Source: Flavobacteriaceae bacterium (lineage in GTDB: Bacteria > Bacteroidota > Bacteroidia > Flavobacteriales > Flavobacteriaceae). Taken from it: DNA of 40,757 nucleotides. Of the stretch, positions 1 through 7,553 are shown in pieces (position 1 is the first letter of the stretch; every line of letters begins with the position of its first letter). A program made the position numbers and the translations under genes. Location of the stretch: positions 1 to 40,757 of the forward strand of contig CANCJZ010000003.1 in the NCBI GenBank assembly GCA_947378465.1, given 5' to 3'. The notes below the pieces were generated by a model that was not told the DNA's origin, searched no databases, and saw only the letters and a list, made by a program, of their open reading frames with translations.

Positions 1-441
1 GAAATCAATCCATGGTAAGGCCGAAAAATGAATTAAATTATCCGCAAATTCTCTTGTAAACAAACCCGTAGAAGTTTGTATTCGGGCAATTTCTTTTTGG
101 GTAATCTCCGCAAAAGTTGTTAAATCTTCCGAATATTCAATCAAGGAAAAACCAAAGGTATCATCCCCTCTTAATATGGTTGCTGAGGCATCAATTTGAT
201 CGTAAATATAAATTTCATCCTCAATAATACGATAGCGGAACGCTTCCGTTTGATTCACGGCTACCAAGGTTTTATGTAAATAATAGGTAAAAAAGGAAAC
301 CCCTAAAGCCTTCGCTTTCTCATAAGCCTTTGTACAATCAATAGTGGTAGTCACTCCAAAAAAAGGCTCTTCCATTTGTTTAAAAAACAAATAATGCTCC
401 TTTCTGTTCCAAGTATCAAGGTTTAATTTCTGTTTAGACAT
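1..441 (-). CDS. Chloramphenicol acetyltransferase-like protein (partial, N-terminal 147 residues)
   Basis: The reading frame starts with ATG at 441-439 and stays open to the window edge, so the C-terminal part is missing. The N-terminus contains the motif WNRKEHYLFF, and the last visible residues are ALPWIDF. Both are typical of the CatA-type chloramphenicol acetyltransferase fold: WNRKEHF-like near the start and PWI-F before the middle of the protein. Enzymes of this family transfer an acetyl group from acetyl-CoA to a hydroxyl and act as cytoplasmic trimers. The catalytic HHxxxDG motif would lie beyond the window, so activity cannot be judged. Chromosomal CAT-like genes are common in flavobacteria and often have no known resistance role, so the true substrate is open. 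The family call is firm and the drug specificity is not. A 7-bp repeat run lies directly upstream. Confidence 0.85.
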   Translation of the reverse strand, partial: MSKQKLNLDTWNRKEHYLFFKQMEEPFFGVTTTIDCTKAYEKAKALGVSFFTYYLHKTLVAVNQTEAFRYRIIEDEIYIYDQIDASATILRGDDTFGFSLIEYSEDLTTFAEITQKEIARIQTSTGLFTREFADNLIHFSALPWIDF

Positions 442-451
442 TTTTATTTTT

Positions 452-483
452 TTAGGCAATTTTTAGGCATTAGGCATTAGGCA
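452..483. repeat. Short 7-bp repeat (TTAGGCA x4) upstream of the CAT-like gene
   Basis: TTAGGCA occurs at 452-458, 463-469, 470-476 and 477-483; the last three copies are in perfect tandem. The run starts about 11 bp upstream of the ATG of the CAT-like gene (441), so it lies in that gene's leader or promoter. Copy-number change by slippage could alter expression, but this is inference only. Confidence 0.7.
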
Positions 484-556
484 ATAGTGGATTGTGGTTA
501 CTTTGTGTTTTTCAATCGGTCATTGTTATGGATTACTATTCCAAATAGGCCTTCCA

Positions 557-684
557 ATTGCGCAATATCTTGTTTCTTTCTTCTTTTCTCTTTCTTCTAA
601 ACGCAACATAACCACTTAGTCTATTCTCTATATTCTATTCTCCCTCTTCCAAACGCAATATCTTTCTTCTTTCCTCTTTCTTCT
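557..684. repeat. Pyrimidine-rich imperfect repeats between the CAT-like and HAD genes
   Basis: The motif CGCAATATC followed by a run of CTT/TTC units occurs twice here (from 561 and from 654). Between them is CTATATTCTATTCTC (628-642). The second copy runs into the stop codon of the HAD gene. The same 9-mer, the same CT-rich tract and the identical 15-mer recur at 37811-37899, so this looks like a dispersed intergenic element. No coding potential was seen. Confidence 0.55.
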
Positions 685-1374
685 TTATTCTAACAAAAGC
701 GGCATCACATCAATTATCTTTTCCAAGGTTTTGAAACGAGGATGTTCGACCTTATGATCTACGCGTTCGTGGGCCCAAGTGGTATGATAAGGCACATGAA
801 CGGCATAACCGCCGATAGCCAATACGGGCAATACATCCGATTTGAGGGAATTTCCAATCATAAAAAACTCCTCGGGAGCAATTTCCAATCGCTTTAACAA
901 CTTTTCGTAATTCACCTCTTGCTTGTCGGCCATTACTTCAATATGATGAAAATAATGTCCCAAACCGGAACGGTGTAACTTGCTTTGTTGGTCTTTTAAA
1001 TCTCCTTTAGTGGCTACGATGAGCTTGTATTTGCCTTGTAAGGCAGCCAAAGTATCTTCCACGCCATCGAGCAATACAATGGGTTTTTGCAATAGTTCTT
1101 TTCCATAGTCAATGATCTTTTCAACGATGTCCATCGAAATGGTTTTGTTTGAAATTTTCATTGCTGCCTCAATCATTGATAGGGTATAGCCTTTTATTCC
1201 GTAGCCGTACAAATCCAAGTTTTCAATCTCTACTCGAAACAATTCTTGAGACAATCCTTGTTGCGATAAATAATCCGACAATAGGGCACAGAATTTTTGC
1301 TCTACTTCTTGAAAATAAGGTTCGTTGACAAACAAAGTGTCGTCAGCGTCAAAGGCGATTACTTTAAGATTCAT
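685..1374 (-). CDS. HAD-superfamily hydrolase (YjjG/phosphoglycolate phosphatase-like)
   Basis: This 229-residue cytoplasmic protein opens with the HAD motif I FDADDT (nucleophile D9, acid/base D11). It has a motif II threonine in VATKGDL around residue 121 and motif III/IV residues in MIGNSLKSDV near 175. The long segment after motif I is a helical C1-type cap, as in pyrimidine/purine nucleotidases of the YjjG type and phosphoglycolate phosphatases. It should hydrolyse a small phosphorylated metabolite with Mg2+. The start ATG (1374-1372) overlaps the end of the deaminase gene by 11 bp, so the two are translated from one message. That pairing makes a nucleotide or nucleoside monophosphate a reasonable substrate guess. 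The family is certain; the substrate is inferred. Confidence 0.88.
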   Translation of the reverse strand: MNLKVIAFDADDTLFVNEPYFQEVEQKFCALLSDYLSQQGLSQELFRVEIENLDLYGYGIKGYTLSMIEAAMKISNKTISMDIVEKIIDYGKELLQKPIVLLDGVEDTLAALQGKYKLIVATKGDLKDQQSKLHRSGLGHYFHHIEVMADKQEVNYEKLLKRLEIAPEEFFMIGNSLKSDVLPVLAIGGYAVHVPYHTTWAHERVDHKVEHPRFKTLEKIIDVMPLLLE

Positions 1375-2380
1375 GGTGATGGTTTAAGGCATATTCCGCT
1401 ACTGCTTGCAGCAATTCTTGTTTTCTATTTTCATCTGCTAATGAATACTGAATGGAGTTGTTAGCTAAATACACCAAATCGTCTTTGCTCAAATCCAATG
1501 CTTCTTGTATTTTAATAAAATTCTGATTCAAATAGCCTCCAAAATACGCGGGATCATCAGAGTTAACGGTAGCTTTAATCCCTTTGTCAATCATCATTTT
1601 CAAAGGATGTTCCTTCAAATCGTTCACTACTTTCAGCTCTAAATTAGACAGTGGACATACGGTTAAGGCCAAATCTCTTTTGATGATTTCGTCCACCAAA
1701 GCATCATCCGTCAAGCAATTATTGCCGTGATCAATACGTGCTATTTTCAATCCGTCAATGGCTTCCCAAACATAATCGGCAGGGCCTTCTTCCCCAGCGT
1801 GTGCTAACAATACATAGCCTTCTTGAGCCGAAGCTTCAAAAACTTTATAGAATTTAGACGGTGGATTGCCATTTTCCGAGGAATCCAAACCTACGGCCTT
1901 AATCAAATGTTTATACGGCAAGGATTGTTGCAAGGTTTCAAATGCTTCCTCTTCGGAAAGATGACGCAAATAACTCATAATTAACAAAGAGGTAATGCCC
2001 CATCGTTGTTCGGCCTCTTCACGGGCGCGTTGGATTCCATTGATGATAGTGGTAAATTCAACTCCACGTTGGGTATGCGTTTGAGGGTCGAACATGATTT
2101 CGGTATGCAAAATGGCTTCTTCCTGACATTTGGTCAAATAGGCCATAGTCAATTCGTAAAAATCATCTTCGTGAATCAATACACTGGCACCAGCGTAATA
2201 TATATTTAAAAAATCTTGAAGACACGAAAACTTATAGGCTTCTTTAACCTCTTCAATGGTTTTATAGGGGATTTCAATTTGATTGCGTTGGGCTAGAGCA
2301 AACATTAATTCGGGTTCAAAGGACCCTTCAATATGCAAATGCAATTCAGCCTTAGGCAGTTTGGAAATAAAATTATTCAT
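1364..2380 (-). CDS. Adenine/adenosine deaminase family protein, features of adenine deaminase type 2
   Basis: This 338-residue metal-dependent deaminase of the amidohydrolase superfamily has all active-site motifs: HLH at H14/H16, HAGEEG with H194 and E197, H218 in RIDHG, and paired aspartates in NSDDPAYFGG (D275/D276). The family removes the 6-amino group of purines (adenosine to inosine, or adenine to hypoxanthine). Two regions match fungal Aah1-type adenine deaminases better than true adenosine deaminases: GLDSSE at 164-169, where adenosine deaminases usually have GIDLAG, and DPAYFGGYL after the metal aspartate. I therefore favour adenine deaminase, although automatic annotation would probably say adenosine deaminase. 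It is first in an operon with the HAD hydrolase and has its own promoter upstream. The role would be purine salvage. Confidence 0.88.
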   Translation of the reverse strand: MNNFISKLPKAELHLHIEGSFEPELMFALAQRNQIEIPYKTIEEVKEAYKFSCLQDFLNIYYAGASVLIHEDDFYELTMAYLTKCQEEAILHTEIMFDPQTHTQRGVEFTTIINGIQRAREEAEQRWGITSLLIMSYLRHLSEEEAFETLQQSLPYKHLIKAVGLDSSENGNPPSKFYKVFEASAQEGYVLLAHAGEEGPADYVWEAIDGLKIARIDHGNNCLTDDALVDEIIKRDLALTVCPLSNLELKVVNDLKEHPLKMMIDKGIKATVNSDDPAYFGGYLNQNFIKIQEALDLSKDDLVYLANNSIQYSLADENRKQELLQAVAEYALNHHHES

Positions 2381-2411
2381 AGGAATAGGGGATTTTGTTT
2401 TTGATGGATAA

Positions 2412-2446
2412 CAAAGATAGCAATCTTTTTAACCCTAAAATGTCAA
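2412..2446 (-). promoter_or_regulatory. Promoter for the deaminase-HAD operon
   Basis: On the minus strand TATCTTTG (2419-2412) matches the Bacteroidota -7 element TAnnTTTG. A TTG (2446-2444) lies 24 nt upstream, a little further than the usual 19-21 nt. The -7 element is 31 bp before the ATG at 2380. Confidence 0.55.
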
Positions 2447-2491
2447 TAATTGTTCGCGGTTTGCTTTTTATTTTAAAAAAATAAAAAAGAA

Positions 2492-3904
2492 TTAAAATTG
2501 TAAAAGGGTATACTCTTTATACCGATCATCATAAAAACCAAGATAGGTTTTGGAATTAAAATGCATCACTAAGTAATTGGTGAAATTGGGATTGGCATCG
2601 ATAAAATCATTGATTTTATCGTGAGCAGTCAATGCCATTTTACCCTCCAAATGTTCGAAGTTAAGGTCAAATACACTGTTGATATATACCAATTTTCGAT
2701 TTCCATACGCTCCGGATGCTCCTGTATTGTAATTGAAATAGGAAAACGAGGAGCCAAAACTGCTGGTCGTCATTCCAACTCCATTAACACTAAAGGAATT
2801 GATCATCATTGGAGCCATCATCATTCCACCGCTGGATCGGGGTTCAGATACCCCACCAATAGTCATATGATAACGATCGTTGTTTTTGAAACAACTCATA
2901 CCTACATACAAATCGCAAATCTTTGACAAGTATTGAGACGTTTTATCCAAAACACGCTCACCAGAACCGTTAAGGCGAATGATATCGGAGTTTTTAAAGT
3001 TGATTTCTTGATTTTCGTTGACTAAATAGTCCTTAATAACACTTCCACTAAAGTCTTTTAGCGCCATTTTGAATTCTTTTGGATTGGTTTTCATTTGAAT
3101 AATCAATCCATCATCCATTAATATGGAATTGGAATAGGTCTCCAAAGTGTTATTTGCCAAAATTGCTTGTCGAATATCAATGGCTTCTACTGCAAAACTG
3201 TTGAGGTTTAGTTTTAAAATTTTAGTTGACTCTACCTTGTTGTCGTAAGTGAGGTATGCAAATTCTTTGATAGGGTATATTTTGCGTTTGCAAGCGCTCT
3301 CCACTAAGGAATACGGAGTGTCTAATTGAATCAAACTGTATTTTGTATCCTTGTTGAATTCATTCGTATTGGTCTCTTCCTCGATTTTGTAATCCAATAA
3401 ATGAATCGTTTTAACGGCGATATTTCCGGCTTCGGTAAAAACATAAAATTTCAAGTCATTGACATCATCAGGTTTGGTTATCAAATAGAATTGATTGTTA
3501 GATGAAAATCGGGTGAGGTATTCTTCCTTGCTCAAATCCAATTCTGTAGTGATAGATGAAATGGCTTTGGTGTCGAAATTAAAAGTCTCCGAGACGATCT
3601 TTTTATACTTTCTGGTCGCAAAGAAAATCGTATAACTGTTACCATTGCTACTATGTCCAATGATTTCTTTAAGTTTTCGATCTGGATTGGTGGTAGCCAA
3701 ATGCGAAATCACTTGGAATTGATCGTCTATTTGAAAGGCTTTCATATCCAAACTGTCTTTGACAAAAATCAATAAACGGTTTTTGGAGGCATCCGATATT
3801 TGATACGCATCCTTCAAGCCATCTACTTTTAAGCCAGTTTTAAAATCTTGACTAAATGAAGTTAAAGAAATAAATAGCAGTAGTTGTAAATATCGTCCTT
3901 TCAT
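2492..3904 (-). CDS. Exported protein of unknown function
   Basis: I do not recognise this 470-residue protein. It starts at ATG 3904 with a signal peptide (MKGRYLQLLLFISLTSFSQ) that should be cleaved near SQ|D. An in-frame TTG at 3922 would overlap metG and only add residues before the signal, so I prefer 3904. The middle consists of beta-rich segments of alternating hydrophobic residues, suggestive of a propeller-like fold, but no family can be named. Around residues 355-395 is an unusual Gly/Ser/Met-rich, Tyr/Phe-containing stretch (for example GGMMMAPMM). The C-terminus lacks a T9SS sorting motif, and there is no lipobox. The gene starts 11 bp after the metG stop, so it is probably co-transcribed with metG. 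A functional link to methionyl-tRNA synthesis is not implied. Confidence 0.75.
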   Translation of the reverse strand: MKGRYLQLLLFISLTSFSQDFKTGLKVDGLKDAYQISDASKNRLLIFVKDSLDMKAFQIDDQFQVISHLATTNPDRKLKEIIGHSSNGNSYTIFFATRKYKKIVSETFNFDTKAISSITTELDLSKEEYLTRFSSNNQFYLITKPDDVNDLKFYVFTEAGNIAVKTIHLLDYKIEEETNTNEFNKDTKYSLIQLDTPYSLVESACKRKIYPIKEFAYLTYDNKVESTKILKLNLNSFAVEAIDIRQAILANNTLETYSNSILMDDGLIIQMKTNPKEFKMALKDFSGSVIKDYLVNENQEINFKNSDIIRLNGSGERVLDKTSQYLSKICDLYVGMSCFKNNDRYHMTIGGVSEPRSSGGMMMAPMMINSFSVNGVGMTTSSFGSSFSYFNYNTGASGAYGNRKLVYINSVFDLNFEHLEGKMALTAHDKINDFIDANPNFTNYLVMHFNSKTYLGFYDDRYKEYTLLQF

Positions 3905-3915
3905 AATAGAGATTT

Positions 3916-5975
3916 TTAACAAATCACCGCTCCGTTCAATACGCCTTCCGCATCAGGATTTACAAAAACCAATTTGCCTTGTGCATCACTTGCCAACAGC
4001 AACATTCCTTCGCTTTCTACTCCACGTAAGGCTCTAGGGGCTAAATTCACCAATACGGTAACGCGTTTTCCTATTACTTCTTCGGGTGTAAAATGCTCCG
4101 CAATTCCGGATACTATTGTACGAACATCAATTCCAGTATCTACCTTTAATACTAAAAGCTTGTTGGCTTTTGGCATTTTCTCTGCTTCAATGATGGTTCC
4201 TACTCTTAAATCTATTTTGGCAAAATCCTCAAAGGTGGCCGTTTCTTTTTGGGCTTCTACTACTTGGGCTTCCATTTTGTTGGCTGTTTTTGTTGCTTCT
4301 AATTTGTCTATTTGTTTTTGAATTTCGGCATCTTCTATTTGTGCAAATAAAATTTCGGCTGCCCCAATTTGATGTCCTGCAGGAATCAAATCACTTTTTG
4401 TTGCAACGGAATTCCAAGTCAAATCCAAATCGGTTTTCAATATCCCTGACAATTTGCAAGCGGTAAACGGCAAGAAAGGCTCGCATAAAACACGTAAGGC
4501 TGCTGCAATTTGTAAGGCAACATACATTTGGGTTTGTACACGTTCAGGATTGGTTTTTACCATTTTCCAAGGCTCTTCATCGGCTAAATATTTATTTCCT
4601 AAACGGGCAACGTTCATCAATTCGCCTTGCGCTTCTCTGAAACGGTAACGTTCAATAGAACTGGAAATCACCGCTGGATAGGCTTTTAATTCCGCCAAGG
4701 TTTGTTCGTCTACTTCAGTGAATTCCATCGGTTGTGGAACAATACCTTCGTAATATTTATTGGTCAATACCACCACACGATTGATAAAATTACCAAGAAT
4801 AGCGGCTAATTCATTATTATTTCTAGCTTGAAAATCTTTCCAAGTAAAATCGTTGTCCTTAGTTTCAGGTGCATTTGCAGTTAAAGCATAACGCAATACA
4901 TCCTGTTTGTCTGGGAAATCTTGTAGGTATTCGTGCAACCATACGGCCCAGTTTTTAGAAGTCGAAAGTTTGTTGCCTTCTAAATTCAAGAATTCATTGG
5001 CAGGTACATTGTCTGGTAAAATATACGATCCTTCCGCTTTTAACATCGCAGGGAAAATGATACAATGGAATACAATATTGTCTTTTCCTATAAAGTGAAC
5101 CAATTTAGTATCGGCATCTTTCCAGTAAGGTTCCCAATCTTTACCTTCTTTTGCGGCCCATTCTTTAGTTGACGAGATATAACCAATAGGCGCATCAAAC
5201 CAAACGTATAGTTTTTTGCCTTCCGCACCTTCGACAGGTACGTCAATTCCCCAGTCCAAATCACGGGTTACGGCACGAGGCTTTAATCCATCGTCCAACC
5301 ATGATTTTACTTGTCCTAATACATTTGCTTTCCAATCTTTGGCATGGCCAACCAGTATCCATTCTTTCAAAAAGTCATCGTAACGATCCAAAGGCAAAAA
5401 CCAGTGTTTGGTCGATTTTAATATAGGGGTGTCACCTGTAATGGTCGATTTAGGATTGATTAAATCAGTAGCATTTAAAGTCGATCCACATTTTTCACAT
5501 TGATCGCCATAGGCTTCTGGGTTCTCACATTTAGGACAAGTCCCTGTCACAAATCGATCGGCCAAAAACTGATCGGCTTTGGCATCGTATAATTGTTCGG
5601 TAACTTCTTCTATAAAGTCGCCGTTGTCATACAATTTTCTAAAAAAAGCAGAAGCAGTATCGTGATGGATCTTTGAAGAGGTTCGGGAATAATTGTCAAA
5701 AGAAATTCCAAAATCAATAAACGACTTACGGATGATGCCATCGTATTTGTCAATCACTTGTTGCGGTGTAATTCCTTCTTTTTGGCTTTCATAGAGATGG
5801 CTACCCCGTGTTCGTCGCTTCCGCAAATAAAAGCAACATCTTTTCCTTGCAGGCGTAAATAACGTGCATAAATATCGGAAGGAACATAAACACCTGCCAA
5901 ATGACCAATATGTATAGGTCCGTTGGTGTAAGGTAAAGCAGCCGTAATGGTATATCTTTTTGGATTTTCTAACAT
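3916..5975 (-). CDS. metG: Methionyl-tRNA synthetase with an apparent one-base frameshift
   Basis: MetRS charges tRNA-Met with methionine in the cytoplasm and is essential. The frame from ATG 5975 shows the HIGH motif at residues 22-25 and GSDEHG, then breaks in a run of five A (5783-5779 on the minus strand) and would end 73 codons in. The -1 frame continues immediately as [12 protein letters not shown] and runs to 3916. It holds a zinc knuckle ([17 protein letters not shown]), the Bacteroidota KLSTS version of KMSKS, and the C-terminal EMAP/Trbp111-type tRNA-binding domain (DLRVGTI). One extra A would give a normal 686-residue enzyme. Alternatives are a sequencing or assembly error in a homopolymer, a real mutation, or -1 frameshifting on C AAA AAG. 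An error is the simplest. Identity as MetRS is certain. Confidence 0.93.
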
Positions 5976-6016
5976 AATCTTAAATAGTTTGCATCTGAAT
6001 CTTGTTCAGAGGACTG

Positions 6017-6024
6017 CAAAAATA
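6017..6024 (-). promoter_or_regulatory. -7 element of the metG promoter
   Basis: TATTTTTG on the minus strand matches TAnnTTTG and ends 41 bp before the metG ATG. No TTG is found at the usual upstream distance, so only the -7 part is supported. Confidence 0.45.
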
Positions 6025-6065
6025 AGTTTTTAGCTATGAAATCACGAATTTATTTCTAATTTGTT

Positions 6066-6085
6066 TACTTTTGAAAAGTACTTTT
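6066..6085 (+). promoter_or_regulatory. -7 element and adjacent palindrome upstream of the LD-carboxypeptidase gene
   Basis: TACTTTTG (6066-6073) matches the -7 consensus and lies 44 bp before the ATG. It is followed directly by the perfect 12-bp palindrome AAAAGTACTTTT (6074-6085), where transcription should start, with a further GAGTAC at 6092-6097. The palindrome could be a repressor site; this is inferred from position only. Confidence 0.4.
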
Positions 6086-6117
6086 TAAAGAGTACATAAG
6101 CTATTTATAATCTGTTA

Positions 6118-7071
6118 ATGCGAAAGTTAGTATTATTATTTATTCTTTTTTCAATTTCTTCCTATTCACAAAAAAAGATGATCACACCTCCTTATTTAAA
6201 AAAAGGCGATACCATTGCCATCGTGGCAACCGCTCGTAAAAATGTAGAAGACAATTTAAAGCCAGCTATTGAATGGTTGCACAATTGGGGACTTGAAGTA
6301 GTTTTGGGTGAAACAATTGGGCTGGACCACCATCAATTGGCAGGTACAGATGAAGAGCGCGCTGCCGATTTTCAAAAGGTGCTGGACAATCCAAATATTA
6401 AAGCCATTTGGTGTGTGCGTGGAGGATATGGTACCGTGCGTATGATTGACCTTTTGGATTTTACCAAATTTAAACAATCGCCAAAATGGATTATTGGTTT
6501 TAGCGATGTTACCGTTTTGCACAGCCATTTGAATAATTTGGGTTTTGCTTCCATTCACGGCATTATGCCGGTAAGTGCAAAAGCTACAGAAGAGGCCAAA
6601 GAAAGTTTGCGCAAAGCACTTTTTGGAGAACATTTAGAATACACTGTTCCTTGTGAGCCTTTAAACCGTTATGGCAAAGCCAAAGGAGAATTAGTAGGAG
6701 GGAACCTCTCAATTTTATACAGTCTTTTAGGTTCTGCTTCGGCAATAGATTGCACCGACAAAATTCTATTTATAGAAGATTTAGACGAATACCTCTATCA
6801 TATTGATCGTATGATGATGAACTTAAAACGAAACGGATGTTTGGAAAGCCTCAAAGGAATCATCGTAGGGGGAATGACCAAAATGCACGACAATGAAATC
6901 CCATGGGGGAAAGATGCCCTTGAGATCATTGATGATGTGACTAAAAAATACAATATTCCTATCATTTACAACTTTCCAGCAGGACATTCCGCCGACAATC
7001 ACGCCTTGATTCTAGGAAGACAAGTGTCTATAGAGGTAAATGATTTGGAAAGCAAAGTGATATTTGAATAA
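6118..7071 (+). CDS. LD-carboxypeptidase (peptidase family S66)
   Basis: Enzymes of this family remove the terminal D-alanine from peptidoglycan tetrapeptides (L,D-bond) during cell-wall recycling, or cleave related substrates such as microcin C. The 317-residue protein has the expected Ser-Glu-His triad: S129 in GFSDVT, E220 in FIEDLDEYLYHIDRM and H290 in PAGHS, plus the RGGYGT loop (101-106). It begins with a cleavable signal peptide (MRKLVLLFILFSISSYSQ), so it should act in the periplasm, unlike cytoplasmic LdcA of E. coli. Length is normal for the family. It is divergent from metG and ends just before a strong terminator, so it is probably a single-gene transcript. The family call is firm and the exact substrate is inferred. 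Confidence 0.92.
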   Translation: MRKLVLLFILFSISSYSQKKMITPPYLKKGDTIAIVATARKNVEDNLKPAIEWLHNWGLEVVLGETIGLDHHQLAGTDEERAADFQKVLDNPNIKAIWCVRGGYGTVRMIDLLDFTKFKQSPKWIIGFSDVTVLHSHLNNLGFASIHGIMPVSAKATEEAKESLRKALFGEHLEYTVPCEPLNRYGKAKGELVGGNLSILYSLLGSASAIDCTDKILFIEDLDEYLYHIDRMMMNLKRNGCLESLKGIIVGGMTKMHDNEIPWGKDALEIIDDVTKKYNIPIIYNFPAGHSADNHALILGRQVSIEVNDLESKVIFE

Positions 7072-7078
7072 TATATAG

Positions 7079-7114
7079 AAACGATTTTTGAATGAACTCA
7101 AAAATCGTTTTTTT
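7079..7114 (+). terminator. Rho-independent terminator after the LD-carboxypeptidase gene
   Basis: A perfect 13-bp stem (AAACGATTTTTGA with TCAAAAATCGTTT) encloses a 6-nt loop and is followed by four more T. It sits 8 bp after the stop codon. An in-frame ATG at 7092 lies in the loop, which argues against using it as the start of the next gene. Confidence 0.85.
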
Positions 7115-7124
7115 GTTAAATACT

Positions 7125-7484
7125 ATGGCAGAGCATAACAAATTAGGAAAAAAAGGAGAGGAGATTGCAGTGGCCTACTTGCAAGAAAGAGCCTATGTCA
7201 TATTGGAAACCAATTGGCGTGCTCAGAATACTGAAATTGATATTATTGCTAGAAAGGGAGATACCTTGGTGGTGGTTGAGGTAAAAACGCGCTCTTCCAT
7301 TGAATTTGGCTTGCCACAGGATTTTGTCAAGCCCGCTCAAATCCAACGGTTGGTTAAAGCGATTGATCACTATGTTACGTTAAACAATCTTGATTTGGAA
7401 ATTCGATTTGATATTATTGCCATTAATAAATTATTCTCTGATTATAATGTGGAGCATATTGAAGATGCTTTTTATTTTTTTTAG
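7125..7484 (+). CDS. YraN/UPF0102 family nuclease-like protein
   Basis: This 119-residue protein has the UPF0102 pattern: an N-terminal GKKGEEIAVAYL helix followed by a PD-(D/E)XK-type core with EIDIIARKGDTLVVVEVKTR. The acidic residue pair and EVK are the likely metal and catalytic residues. YraN-like proteins are predicted cytoplasmic endonucleases related to Holliday-junction resolvases, but their role is poorly defined. I chose ATG 7125, because the start at 7092 lies inside the terminator loop and the family consensus begins just before GKKGE. The gene has no clear operon partner; a 69-bp gap separates it from the metalloprotease gene. Confidence 0.88.
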   Translation: MAEHNKLGKKGEEIAVAYLQERAYVILETNWRAQNTEIDIIARKGDTLVVVEVKTRSSIEFGLPQDFVKPAQIQRLVKAIDHYVTLNNLDLEIRFDIIAINKLFSDYNVEHIEDAFYFF

Positions 7485-7553
7485 AGGATTAACCAACTAA
7501 CAATTACCAACTAAATTGAATTTTACTAACTTTACCTCAAAAAAACATTGTAA

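Noticed and set aside
5995..6009. Leader riboswitch-like hairpin before metG
   Set aside because: CTGAA/TTCAG is a 5-bp stem only, with no other conserved structure visible.
7092..7124. Upstream ATG for the YraN-like gene
   Set aside because: It lies in the loop of the terminator of the previous gene, and the family N-terminus fits ATG 7125.
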